In this document: in pieces, positions 1-6,113 of the stretch | How the letters are laid out: each line of letters opens with the position of its first letter | How positions within the stretch are numbered: the first letter of the stretch is position 1 | Assembly (NCBI GenBank): GCA_937896275.1 | Contig: CALBMW010000378.1 | Location: 1 to 11,588 of the forward strand | Length of the DNA stretch: 11,588 bases | Origin: an uncultured Myxococcales bacterium | GTDB taxonomy: Bacteria; Myxococcota_A; Bradymonadia; UBA7976; UBA1532 | Reading direction: 5' to 3' | The notes under the pieces: model-generated | What the model was told of the DNA's origin: nothing | The model's input: the letters and a program-made list of their open reading frames with translations, nothing else | Databases searched by the model: none | Translations under genes and position numbers: made by a program

Positions 1-640
1 CGATCATCCGGCTGGCGTGCTCGATGCCCATCAGGTCGAAGAGCGCGTCATAGAGCGGCCGCAGGTAGGGGTTGACCTTGTCGACCAGCGTGCCGGGCAG
101 AAAGCCCAGGCGCTCACCCGCCTCGACCGCGGGGCGCGTCAAGATGATCCGCTGCACCTCGTGACGCCCCAGGGCGGCCACCGCGGCGGCCATCGCCAGG
201 TACGTCTTGCCGGTGCCGGCCGGACCGACCGCGAACACCAGGTCGTTCTCCTCGAGCGCCTGAACGTACCGTCGCTGGTTGGGCGTCTTGGGCGCGACCA
301 CGCGCCGGTCGTAGGTCGTGACGACCGCGTGAGCGCGTAGATCCGCCAGCCGCACCGCCAGGTCGCCCTCGAGCAGGTCGACCATCTGCTCGATCTCTTG
401 CAGGAAGAGCGGGCTGCCCTTGCGGACCAGGGTCAGCAGTTCGTCGATCACGCGGCGCGCGAAGGTGACGCGCTCGGGGCGCCCGGTGAGCGTGATCTGG
501 TTGCCTCGCGCCCCCAGCCTGACGTCGAGCCTGCGCTCCAGCAGCCGACGGTGAGCGTCTTGTGGTCCCCAAAGGGGCGCCAGCACCAGGCGGCCCTCGG
601 GAACCTCGATTGCCTGTTCGGCCTTGGTCTCGTCATTCAT
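1..640 (-). CDS. phoH: PhoH-family ATPase (YbeZ type), C-terminus off the window
   Basis: The first 213 residues of a PhoH-like cytoplasmic P-loop ATPase, a family linked to RNA handling and, through its usual neighbour YbeY, to ribosome and RNA maturation. The reading frame stays open to the left edge. Residues 16-75 match the KH-like N-terminal region of PhoH proteins. The P-loop domain starts near residue 115 with a PKTPNQRRYVQAL segment typical of the family, followed by Walker A GPAGTGKT (139-146) and the strongly conserved ILTRPAVEAGERLGFLPG stretch (about 169-186). The ATG at 640-638 overlaps the TGA of the upstream DUF4388 gene as ATGA, so translation is probably coupled. That overlap and the start of family similarity decide the start. 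Walker B and the C-terminus lie outside the window. The family call is secure; the exact role here is known only by homology. Confidence 0.95.
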   Translation of the reverse strand, partial: MNDETKAEQAIEVPEGRLVLAPLWGPQDAHRRLLERRLDVRLGARGNQITLTGRPERVTFARRVIDELLTLVRKGSPLFLQEIEQMVDLLEGDLAVRLADLRAHAVVTTYDRRVVAPKTPNQRRYVQALEENDLVFAVGPAGTGKTYLAMAAAVAALGRHEVQRIILTRPAVEAGERLGFLPGTLVDKVNPYLRPLYDALFDLMGIEHASRMI

Positions 641-1818
641 CTCAGATCGAAGTCGTCCCCAATGGTGAGGTACTCAATCGGATCGCCCCCCGGAGGCAGC
701 AGGACGAAGCCCTCGACGAAGCCCTGCGCGACGAGCTTCTCCAACGAATCCGGGTAGCTACCCATCTCGACGCGGTACACCTCGAGGGCCTGCGCCACGG
801 CGACGATACGGTTGGTGCGCAGGCGTTCGACGGCCTCGAAGGCGACCTGCTGCGTGTTGCGGTGAATCTCGATCCGCGACCGCGGCATGAACAAGACCGC
901 CGCGACGATGGCCCCCAGGGCTGCCACGTTGACGGCGCTCCGCGACGCGACCGCGCGCCAATCGATGCCTCGCGTCCGACCCGGCTGCTCCTGCGGCTTC
1001 TTCAGCCGCGCCGCCTCGATGTAGCCCTCGTTCTGCAGGGTGACCAGCGCCTTGCAGGTCTCGAACTCGCCCAGGCGGCTGCGGTCGATGATCTGCGCCA
1101 CGGTGCGCTTGCCGTCGATGAGCTGCAGGACCCGCCGCTCCTGGCGGCCCAGGTTGCTCGGCGTGCCCGTCGCCCCTTTGGGTCGTGACACGTCCGGCGC
1201 GGGCTCGACGAACTCGCTGAAGGCATCGTCGAGGATGCGCTCGAGCGCGTCCGCCTCGGTCTCGACGTCGCCCAGGCTGCGCACGATCCGAAACACGAGG
1301 CCGTAGTTGCTGATACGGGCGCGGACGAGGGGCCACTCGTCCAGCATGCGGAAGCCCTCCATCAGCACGGTCTCGGACGAGATCGGCGTGCCGACGGGGC
1401 GGGCGAAGTTGGGCGGCTTCCCTTCGAAGGCGTAGGAGCCGGTCTTCCACTCGAAGAGGCGATAGAGCGTCTCGCGCGTCTGCAGGTCGGAGAAGTCCTG
1501 CAGAACGTCGGCGGTCAGCGCCCCATGCTCGACGAGCAGATCCCCCACCCGCTTGAGGGTGCTCTTTTGCTCCTTCTGCGCCGCGGTGAGCTGGTCACGG
1601 TCGATCACCTCGGCCGCGAGCAGCGCCGCGCCCAGGCTGTCGCGCTTGTCGCGCCGGGCGACGTCGCAACGGATGATGCGTCCCGACGCGAAGAAGATGT
1701 GCACCTCGTCGGCGTCGTCCGCGCCGATCACGTGCAGGATGCCCGTCTTCTGCTGGCTGCCGATGAGCTGCAGGATCTCGGCGATTCCGAAGTCGGAGAG
1801 CGAACCCTGCAGCGCCAT
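637..1818 (-). CDS. DUF4388 protein with membrane anchor and pseudopilin-like C-terminus
   Basis: A 393-residue protein of unproven function. Residues 1-165 are a DUF4388 (PATAN-like) domain: MALQGSLSDFGIAEILQLIG, then KTGILHV and IFFASGRI, a module common in Myxococcota and cyanobacterial signalling proteins. Residues 225-272 (RRVLQLIDGKRTVAQII through LVTLQNEGYI) look like a winged helix. One membrane span lies at about 293-312. The C-terminus, about 325-365, reads RTNRIVAVAQALEVYRVEMG then SYPDSLEKLV and resembles the helix and loop of GspG-type pseudopilins. By the positive-inside rule the DUF4388 part should be cytoplasmic and the tail periplasmic (inference). The ATG at 1818 overlaps the TGA of the upstream TPR gene by one base (TGATG). 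The frame is open upstream to 2292, but that extension is arginine/alanine-rich shadow of the TPR gene. The 3' end overlaps phoH by 4 nt. The domain call is good; the partner and ligand are unknown. Confidence 0.9.
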   Translation of the reverse strand: MALQGSLSDFGIAEILQLIGSQQKTGILHVIGADDADEVHIFFASGRIIRCDVARRDKRDSLGAALLAAEVIDRDQLTAAQKEQKSTLKRVGDLLVEHGALTADVLQDFSDLQTRETLYRLFEWKTGSYAFEGKPPNFARPVGTPISSETVLMEGFRMLDEWPLVRARISNYGLVFRIVRSLGDVETEADALERILDDAFSEFVEPAPDVSRPKGATGTPSNLGRQERRVLQLIDGKRTVAQIIDRSRLGEFETCKALVTLQNEGYIEAARLKKPQEQPGRTRGIDWRAVASRSAVNVAALGAIVAAVLFMPRSRIEIHRNTQQVAFEAVERLRTNRIVAVAQALEVYRVEMGSYPDSLEKLVAQGFVEGFVLLPPGGDPIEYLTIGDDFDLR

Positions 1819-3791
1819 CAGCCGTGCGCCTCGGGCCAGCGGAACGCGCGCACGGCCGCGTACACCCACAGCGCCAGCAGCAGCGCGGCCGTGAGCCAGG
1901 TGCCCACCGCCGTTCCACCGTCGGGCAACCGCACGGGATCGATCAGGAGCCCCTCGGGCAGGAGGAGTCGCAGCCCCACCACGAGCGTCAAGGCCGCCCA
2001 CAGCGCACCTCGGAGGGGCTCGCCGCGAACGAGCCCCACCAGGCCCGGCATGGCCACCCCCGCGACCCGCGTGGCCCAACGGCGCAGGCTGGCGTAGCGC
2101 GCGATGGCCTCCTCCTTCTCGAAGCGCACGCGTCGGTCGACGGGCACGTTCTTGACGAAGAGGTTCTCGCACTGCCCGCATAACGGGCGCTCGGGAGGAC
2201 CCGCGACCAGATCCACCGGCGCCGGGCGCCCGCAGCGTCCGCAGGGCCAGGTGAGGCGGAGCCTCTTGCGCATCAACGCGAGCGTCAGGCACACGAGCAG
2301 CGTCACCACCGCGCCCACCGGCGCGGCCATCTCGGGCACGGGTCCGGCCAGCGTGAGCCAGCCCCGCGTGGCGAGATCGGTGGGCGCGAGCAGATCGGTC
2401 ACGGTGCGGCGCGTGAGCGAGCTCGCCGGCAGATCCATGTCGACGACGAAACGGTTCGCGCTGGGGTCGTCATCTTCGGTCCAGGCGGCGACGCGCCGCG
2501 GATCGAGCTTCGACGCGCTCTGCAGCGGCTCGGCCGCCTGTTGAGGGCGTCCCGTGCGCTGGTAGAGGCGGTGCAGGTTGAAGTAGGGCGCGGGCTCGCC
2601 GGGCGTCTGCCGAATCGCCGCCCGGTACGCGGCCTCGGCGGCTTTCGGGCGCCCGGACGCGAACCACGCGTTGCCCAGGTTGTTCTGCACCGTGCCCGCC
2701 TCGCCCCCGGTCGGCGCCGCCGCGGCCGCCTTCTCGAGCAGCGGGAGCGCGGCGTCGAGTCGCCCCAGCCGCTTCTCTGTGAGGCCGGCGACCGCCTGCA
2801 CTTGCCAATCGTCGGGGTGAGCAACGAGCCAGGCGCCGGCGGCGTCGAGCGCCCGCGCGTCCGCGGCGTTCACCGACAGCGAGTGCAGCACCTCGGCGAT
2901 GCCGGTGCCGGCCTCGGTCAGCCGGTCGCCCACGCGCAGGGCCCAGGGCGCGACGCCCAGCAGGAGCGTGAAGACGACGCTGAGCACGCGCTCGTTGCGC
3001 TGCTGATAGGGCCACAGCAGCATCACCAGCGGGAAGAAGAACAGGACCGGCCCGAAGCCGAAGAGCAGCGGCACCAGCAACAGCAGGGTCGCCGCGGCGA
3101 TCAGCACGAAGCGCATCACCGACGGAAAGGCCTGGGCCAGATCCTGGTAGATGTTCAACCCATAGCGCCCCAGCTGGCCCAGCGCGGTCAGCACGCCGAG
3201 CACGGACATCACCAGCAGCACCGTCAGCAGGACATCGCTCGCGAGCAAGGTGCGGCGCTGAAAGTCCGACAGGCGCGCACGCAGCGCGCGGATGCGGCCG
3301 TCCAACCAGCGGTGCAACGCGATGGGCTGCCGCGCGAGGGCGAGGGCCCCCCGGACCTCCCACACCTCGGGGAGACCGGGAGACAGTCGCTCCGCCTCGG
3401 CGAGGCACCGCTCGACGCGGTCCCAATCCTCGGCCTCGGCGGCGACGCGGGCCTCGCGCAGCAGAGCGACCGCGAAGGCGTCGAGGCGACGGATGCCGGT
3501 CTGGCCCTGCAGGCGCAACACCCGCTCGGCGAGCTCGTCGGCCCGCTCGTCGTCCTTGTCCTCGAGGGCGACACGTCGAAGGCGCCACGCCTGCACGAGT
3601 TGGTCGTAACCGCGGGCCGTGGTGCTCAGCGTCACTGAAGGATCGACGGCCTCGCTCGAGCCCGAAGGCTGTGCGTGCGCGAAGCCCATGAAGGCCAGCG
3701 CGAAGCCCATGAAGGCCAGCGCGAACCTCGTGAAGGCCAGCGCGAACCTTCTGGAGGCCAGCACGAACGCGAAACGAACGGGACGGAGCAT
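1818..3791 (-). CDS. TPR and zinc-ribbon multi-span membrane protein
   Basis: A 657-residue envelope protein of unknown function, read from the ATG at 3791. Residues 1-40 form an unusual signal sequence made of repeated ALAFMGF units ending AHA-QPS, a plausible signal peptidase site. A helical, TPR-like periplasmic segment follows (55-175). Next comes a cluster of about four membrane spans (183-203, 226-245, 247-260, 268-285), then TPRs at about 310-430 (NNLGNAWFASGRPKAAEAAY and YFNLHRLYQRTGRPQQAAEP). There is a span at 490-507, a zinc ribbon with C517-x2-C520 and C538-x2-C541, and two more spans (592-612, 628-647). The frame is open to 3998 with in-frame ATGs at 3878 and 3998, but only the 3791 start puts the hydrophobic segment at the N-terminus. 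No strong Shine-Dalgarno was seen for any of these starts. It is the first gene of a coupled trio with the DUF4388 gene and phoH. Confidence 0.85.
   Translation of the reverse strand: MLRPVRFAFVLASRRFALAFTRFALAFMGFALAFMGFAHAQPSGSSEAVDPSVTLSTTARGYDQLVQAWRLRRVALEDKDDERADELAERVLRLQGQTGIRRLDAFAVALLREARVAAEAEDWDRVERCLAEAERLSPGLPEVWEVRGALALARQPIALHRWLDGRIRALRARLSDFQRRTLLASDVLLTVLLVMSVLGVLTALGQLGRYGLNIYQDLAQAFPSVMRFVLIAAATLLLLVPLLFGFGPVLFFFPLVMLLWPYQQRNERVLSVVFTLLLGVAPWALRVGDRLTEAGTGIAEVLHSLSVNAADARALDAAGAWLVAHPDDWQVQAVAGLTEKRLGRLDAALPLLEKAAAAAPTGGEAGTVQNNLGNAWFASGRPKAAEAAYRAAIRQTPGEPAPYFNLHRLYQRTGRPQQAAEPLQSASKLDPRRVAAWTEDDDPSANRFVVDMDLPASSLTRRTVTDLLAPTDLATRGWLTLAGPVPEMAAPVGAVVTLLVCLTLALMRKRLRLTWPCGRCGRPAPVDLVAGPPERPLCGQCENLFVKNVPVDRRVRFEKEEAIARYASLRRWATRVAGVAMPGLVGLVRGEPLRGALWAALTLVVGLRLLLPEGLLIDPVRLPDGGTAVGTWLTAALLLALWVYAAVRAFRWPEAHG
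3679..3762. repeat. 21-bp tandem repeat, four copies, inside a signal-peptide coding region
   Basis: Four consecutive 21-bp units at 3679-3699, 3700-3720, 3721-3741 and 3742-3762. Units 1 and 2 are identical; units 3 and 4 differ from them at a few bases around the centre but share the gcgaa start and ggccagc end. A partial, decayed unit follows from 3763. The length is a multiple of three, so on the minus strand each unit adds seven residues (ALAFMGF, ALAFTRF and similar) to the hydrophobic core of the TPR protein's signal sequence. Confidence 0.95.
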
Positions 3792-4069
3792 GGGGCGTTG
3801 CGCGGCCTCGCGGACAGAGTCGACCTCTGCTGGTAGCACGATCCGCGGGCGGGGGCCAGTGTCAGACGGGCGCGTCATCGGACGGACCGGCGCCGTGGTC
3901 CATCGACGGGGCGCGCGCCGCCGCAGACGGGCTCTGCGGGTGGCGGTCGGGTCGCGGGAGCGCTTCACGGTGCGGCGGTCGGCACGGGAGGACGCCACGC
4001 TCTCGAGCGCCCGGCCGCTGGTTCCGAATCGCTGGCTGTGCTACAGCCTTCCAAGGTCGAAGCCACGAG
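3792..4069. promoter_or_regulatory. Divergent intergenic region between the TPR operon and sspB
   Basis: About 278 bp separate the chosen start of the minus-strand TPR gene from the plus-strand sspB start, so both operons must be driven from here or nearby. I could not find a convincing -35/-10 pair in either direction. The one clear structure is a perfect inverted repeat GGCTGT-GCT-ACAGCC at 4034-4048, 21 bp before the sspB ATG. It could be an operator or a short 5'-UTR hairpin. If the TPR gene starts at one of the upstream ATGs, part of this region is coding. Confidence 0.5.
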
Positions 4070-4579
4070 ATGTTCATGCAAACTCGCTTCCCCACCCCGA
4101 CCGAGCGCCAGAAGCGCGCGCGGCTGCTCTCGCTCTTGGACGACGGCATGGTGCTGGTCCGGATCGACGCAACCCACGAGGGCGTCGACGTGCCCGAGCA
4201 CCTGCGTGGCACGCCAGGGCTGGCGCTCAACCTGAGCTACCGCTTCCGCGCCCCGGTCTTCGAGGTGGGGCCCTTCGCCGTGCAGGCCAGCCTGTCCTTC
4301 GGCGGCGATCGGCACCTGTGTGTCCTGCCCTACGACGCCATCTACCTGCTGCAGTCCCACGCGACGGGCACCGTGGTGGTCTTCCCAGAGGACGCGCCGG
4401 TGCCCTTCCGCGACGTGCTCCGCCGTGCCGCCGCCCAGGCGGAGGCCCTCCCCGACGACGCCCCCTCGATCTTGGAGACGTCAACGGAGGCCACGCCGTC
4501 CGCAGCGAAGGCGCCCAAGTCCGGGGACGAACCCGCCTCGCCTCCGCAGGGACGGCCACACCTGCGACTGGTCGACTGA
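4070..4579 (+). CDS. sspB: SspB-family ClpXP protease adaptor
   Basis: A 169-residue cytoplasmic adaptor of the stringent starvation protein B family. SspB delivers ssrA-tagged and other substrates to ClpXP. Residues 12-115 fit the compact substrate-binding domain: RARLLSLLDDGMVLVRIDAT, then VDVPEHLRG, LALNLSYRF, VQASLSFGGDRHLCVLPYDA and a TGTVVVFPEDAP end. A proline/alanine/glutamate-rich linker follows (about 120-160), and the protein ends GRPHLRLVD (161-169). That ending closely resembles the RPxLRVVK tail by which E. coli SspB docks on the ClpX zinc domain. Domain, flexible linker and tail together argue for a functional adaptor. ATGs occur at 4070 and 4076; neither has a strong Shine-Dalgarno, so the first is used. 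The gene is separated from the next gene by 1 nt. Confidence 0.88.
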   Translation: MFMQTRFPTPTERQKRARLLSLLDDGMVLVRIDATHEGVDVPEHLRGTPGLALNLSYRFRAPVFEVGPFAVQASLSFGGDRHLCVLPYDAIYLLQSHATGTVVVFPEDAPVPFRDVLRRAAAQAEALPDDAPSILETSTEATPSAAKAPKSGDEPASPPQGRPHLRLVD

Positions 4580-4580
4580 G

Positions 4581-5060
4581 GTGGAGGCCCCGCGCCTGTT
4601 TCGCCGCATCTTCACCGGCGGATACATGGCCCTCTGCGTGACCGTCGGCGCGTCGGTCGCGTGGTCCGTGACGGCGGGCGGCTTGATGCGCGCGAGCGTC
4701 GCGGTGGCACTGGTGGCCGAGGACGTGACCCCCGACAGCCCCGACGGCCGCGCCTGCCGCGCGCGCCTGACGGACCTATACGCCGAGCTCCGCGCGCAGG
4801 CCGGCGGGACGCTGGCGGGGCCCGACGGGCCCAGGGCCGAGGCCGAGGACGATTGGCGCGTCTGGTCTTCAGGCTGGCGCGAGCGCCTGGCCACGGTGCG
4901 CACTGCCTGTCGGCTGAAGCAGCCGGCGATGGAGCCGCTGCGGCGCACGGCGGACGACATCGAGCGTGTGCATCTGGCCTACACGACGGCGGTGCGAGGC
5001 TTCGTCGAAGTGGGGCGTCGCCCGCTCGAGCGGCTGCGAGCCCACGAGGAGACCGAGTAG
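4581..5060 (+). CDS. Small membrane-anchored protein, unrecognised
   Basis: I do not recognise this 159-residue protein. The GTG at 4581 is 1 nt after the sspB stop and gives MEAPRLFRRIF, a basic N-terminus, followed by a hydrophobic stretch at about 14-46 that would be a membrane anchor or uncleaved signal. An in-frame ATG at 4626 (residue 16), preceded by GGCGGA, is a possible alternative start. The rest is probably extracytoplasmic and helical, with a tryptophan cluster W92-x2-W95-x3-W99 and two cysteines (C59, C110) that could form a disulfide. It ends in a basic helix, RPLERLRAHEETE. The tight spacing suggests co-transcription with sspB, but this may reflect genome packing rather than shared function. 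The downstream neighbour is convergent. Confidence 0.75.
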   Translation: MEAPRLFRRIFTGGYMALCVTVGASVAWSVTAGGLMRASVAVALVAEDVTPDSPDGRACRARLTDLYAELRAQAGGTLAGPDGPRAEAEDDWRVWSSGWRERLATVRTACRLKQPAMEPLRRTADDIERVHLAYTTAVRGFVEVGRRPLERLRAHEETE

Positions 5061-5063
5061 CCG

Positions 5064-5133
5064 GCGGTCGCTGCATCGCGGTCGCTGCGTGGCGGTCGCG
5101 GTCTGGGTGATGGGGTCGGGGTGATGCGGCGGT
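5064..5133. repeat. 14-bp periodic degenerate repeat in a convergent gap
   Basis: Five consecutive 14-bp units (5064, 5078, 5092, 5106, 5120). The first two share gcggtcgctgc, the third begins gcggtcgc, and the last two begin ggtgatg. The array almost fills the 85-bp gap between two converging genes. It has no T-tract and does not look like a standard terminator. Confidence 0.75.
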
Positions 5134-5145
5134 GACGCCCGCGTC

Positions 5146-6009
5146 TCACTGGCCGCCGCGCAGCTGCTTGTATCGCTGCCGCGCCACCTTGGCGAGCGGG
5201 TGTTGGGCGTGCCGCTCATAGAAGCGGAAGTAGAGGTCGCGCGCCGTGCGCTTCTCGCCCATGCGGTCGTGCGCGAAGGCCAGGTGATAGCGGGCGTCCG
5301 CGAGCACTTGCCGGGCGTGCTTGTGGCTGAGCGACTGCCGCAGCAGCTCGGCCGCCCGCGGGTAGTCCTTGATGTGCAGCGCCGCCATGCCCTGGTGGTA
5401 GAGCAAGTTGCCGACGTACTCGGGCTCGGCGTTGTACTCGAGCGACTTGATGAAGGCCTCGTCGGCCTTGCTGAAGGCGCCCTGCTCGTACAGCTCGAGG
5501 CCGGCCTCGAACTTCTCCTGCGCCACCTCGGCCTTGAAGCGCACGATCAGATCCTCGAGCAGCCCGGAGAAGCGCACCCTGCGCAGCGAGCTGAACTTGG
5601 CGACCGCCTGCTCCTTCTTGCCGTCACGCACGAGGCGCTCGAACTCGAGCAGCTCACGCTCGATCTGCTGCCAGCGCCCCAGGTCACTCTTGATCTGCGT
5701 GATCTCGTTCTTGTAGGCGGCCTCTTTCTTCTCGAAGAGCGCCTGATCCGCCTGATGCTTCTCGAGGCGCGCGTCGAACGTCAGGTAGAGGCCGGTGAAG
5801 ATCAGGACCGTGAACAGGATGTAGGCGACGGCCGAGTTGAAGAACGACTTCCGCTCGAGCTGCCGCTGCTTCTGGGTGATCTCCTTGACCTCGGAGCTGA
5901 GGTTCTTGATCAGGTTGTCGGTCTTGATGCTGACGTTGCGGGTGTTGACCACCTCTTCGCGCAAGCGCGCGAGCTCTTCGAGGATGACGTCGGTGTGGTC
6001 GGGGTGCAT
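5146..6009 (-). CDS. Coiled-coil and TPR single-span membrane protein
   Basis: A 287-residue inner-membrane protein of unknown function. An N-terminal heptad-like helical region at 8-54 (LEELARLREEVVNTRNV and onward) leads into a single membrane span at about 57-77 (FFNSAVAYILFTVLIFTGLY). A second charged helix at 79-130 resembles coiled coil. Residues 150-285 form TPR-like helical pairs with aromatic and alanine positions, for example FEAGLELYEQGAFSKADEAF and ARYHLAFAHDRMGEKRTARD. With no cleaved signal and a span after a cytoplasmic coil, the TPR part is probably periplasmic (inference). It is lysine-rich compared with its neighbours. The ATG is at 6009; no clear Shine-Dalgarno precedes it, and a frame-shifted ATG at 6019 leads to a shadow frame. 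It lies 101 bp downstream of the vWA lipoprotein gene on the same strand and may be its operon partner. Confidence 0.87.
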   Translation of the reverse strand: MHPDHTDVILEELARLREEVVNTRNVSIKTDNLIKNLSSEVKEITQKQRQLERKSFFNSAVAYILFTVLIFTGLYLTFDARLEKHQADQALFEKKEAAYKNEITQIKSDLGRWQQIERELLEFERLVRDGKKEQAVAKFSSLRRVRFSGLLEDLIVRFKAEVAQEKFEAGLELYEQGAFSKADEAFIKSLEYNAEPEYVGNLLYHQGMAALHIKDYPRAAELLRQSLSHKHARQVLADARYHLAFAHDRMGEKRTARDLYFRFYERHAQHPLAKVARQRYKQLRGGQ

Positions 6010-6056
6010 CGGGGCCCATCGCGGGCCCGTCGGCCCTGCTCGTCCCGGGCGGGACG

Positions 6057-6113
6057 GTCAGCTCATTACCAGGTCAGCTCATTACCAGGTCAGCTCACTA
6101 CCAGGTCAGCTCA
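6057..6113. repeat. 16-bp tandem repeat, 3.6 copies, containing a stop codon
   Basis: Units gtcagctcattaccag at 6057-6072 and 6073-6088 are identical. The copy at 6089-6104 has one t-to-c change, and a 9-bp partial copy at 6105-6113 ends the array. On the minus strand the partial copy supplies the TGA (6113-6111) of the vWA lipoprotein gene. Each full unit carries further stops (TGA in one frame, TAA or TAG in another) just after it. Confidence 0.95.

Noticed and set aside
1819..2292. N-terminal extension of the DUF4388 protein
   Set aside because: The extension overlaps the TPR gene in another frame and is arginine/alanine-rich shadow. Domain similarity starts at the ATG at 1818, which has the TGATG coupling.
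3792..3998. Longer N-terminus of the TPR protein from ATGs at 3878 or 3998
   Set aside because: It would bury the signal sequence behind 29 or 69 arginine- and proline-rich residues. It cannot be fully excluded, because no start has a strong ribosome site.
3619..4641. A 340-codon plus-strand frame across the repeat and sspB
   Set aside because: Its N-terminus is the antisense of the signal-peptide repeat and its C-terminus is out of frame with sspB, with no domain similarity.
3679..6113. Tandem repeats as a CRISPR array
   Set aside because: The units are directly adjacent, with no unique spacers and no cas genes.
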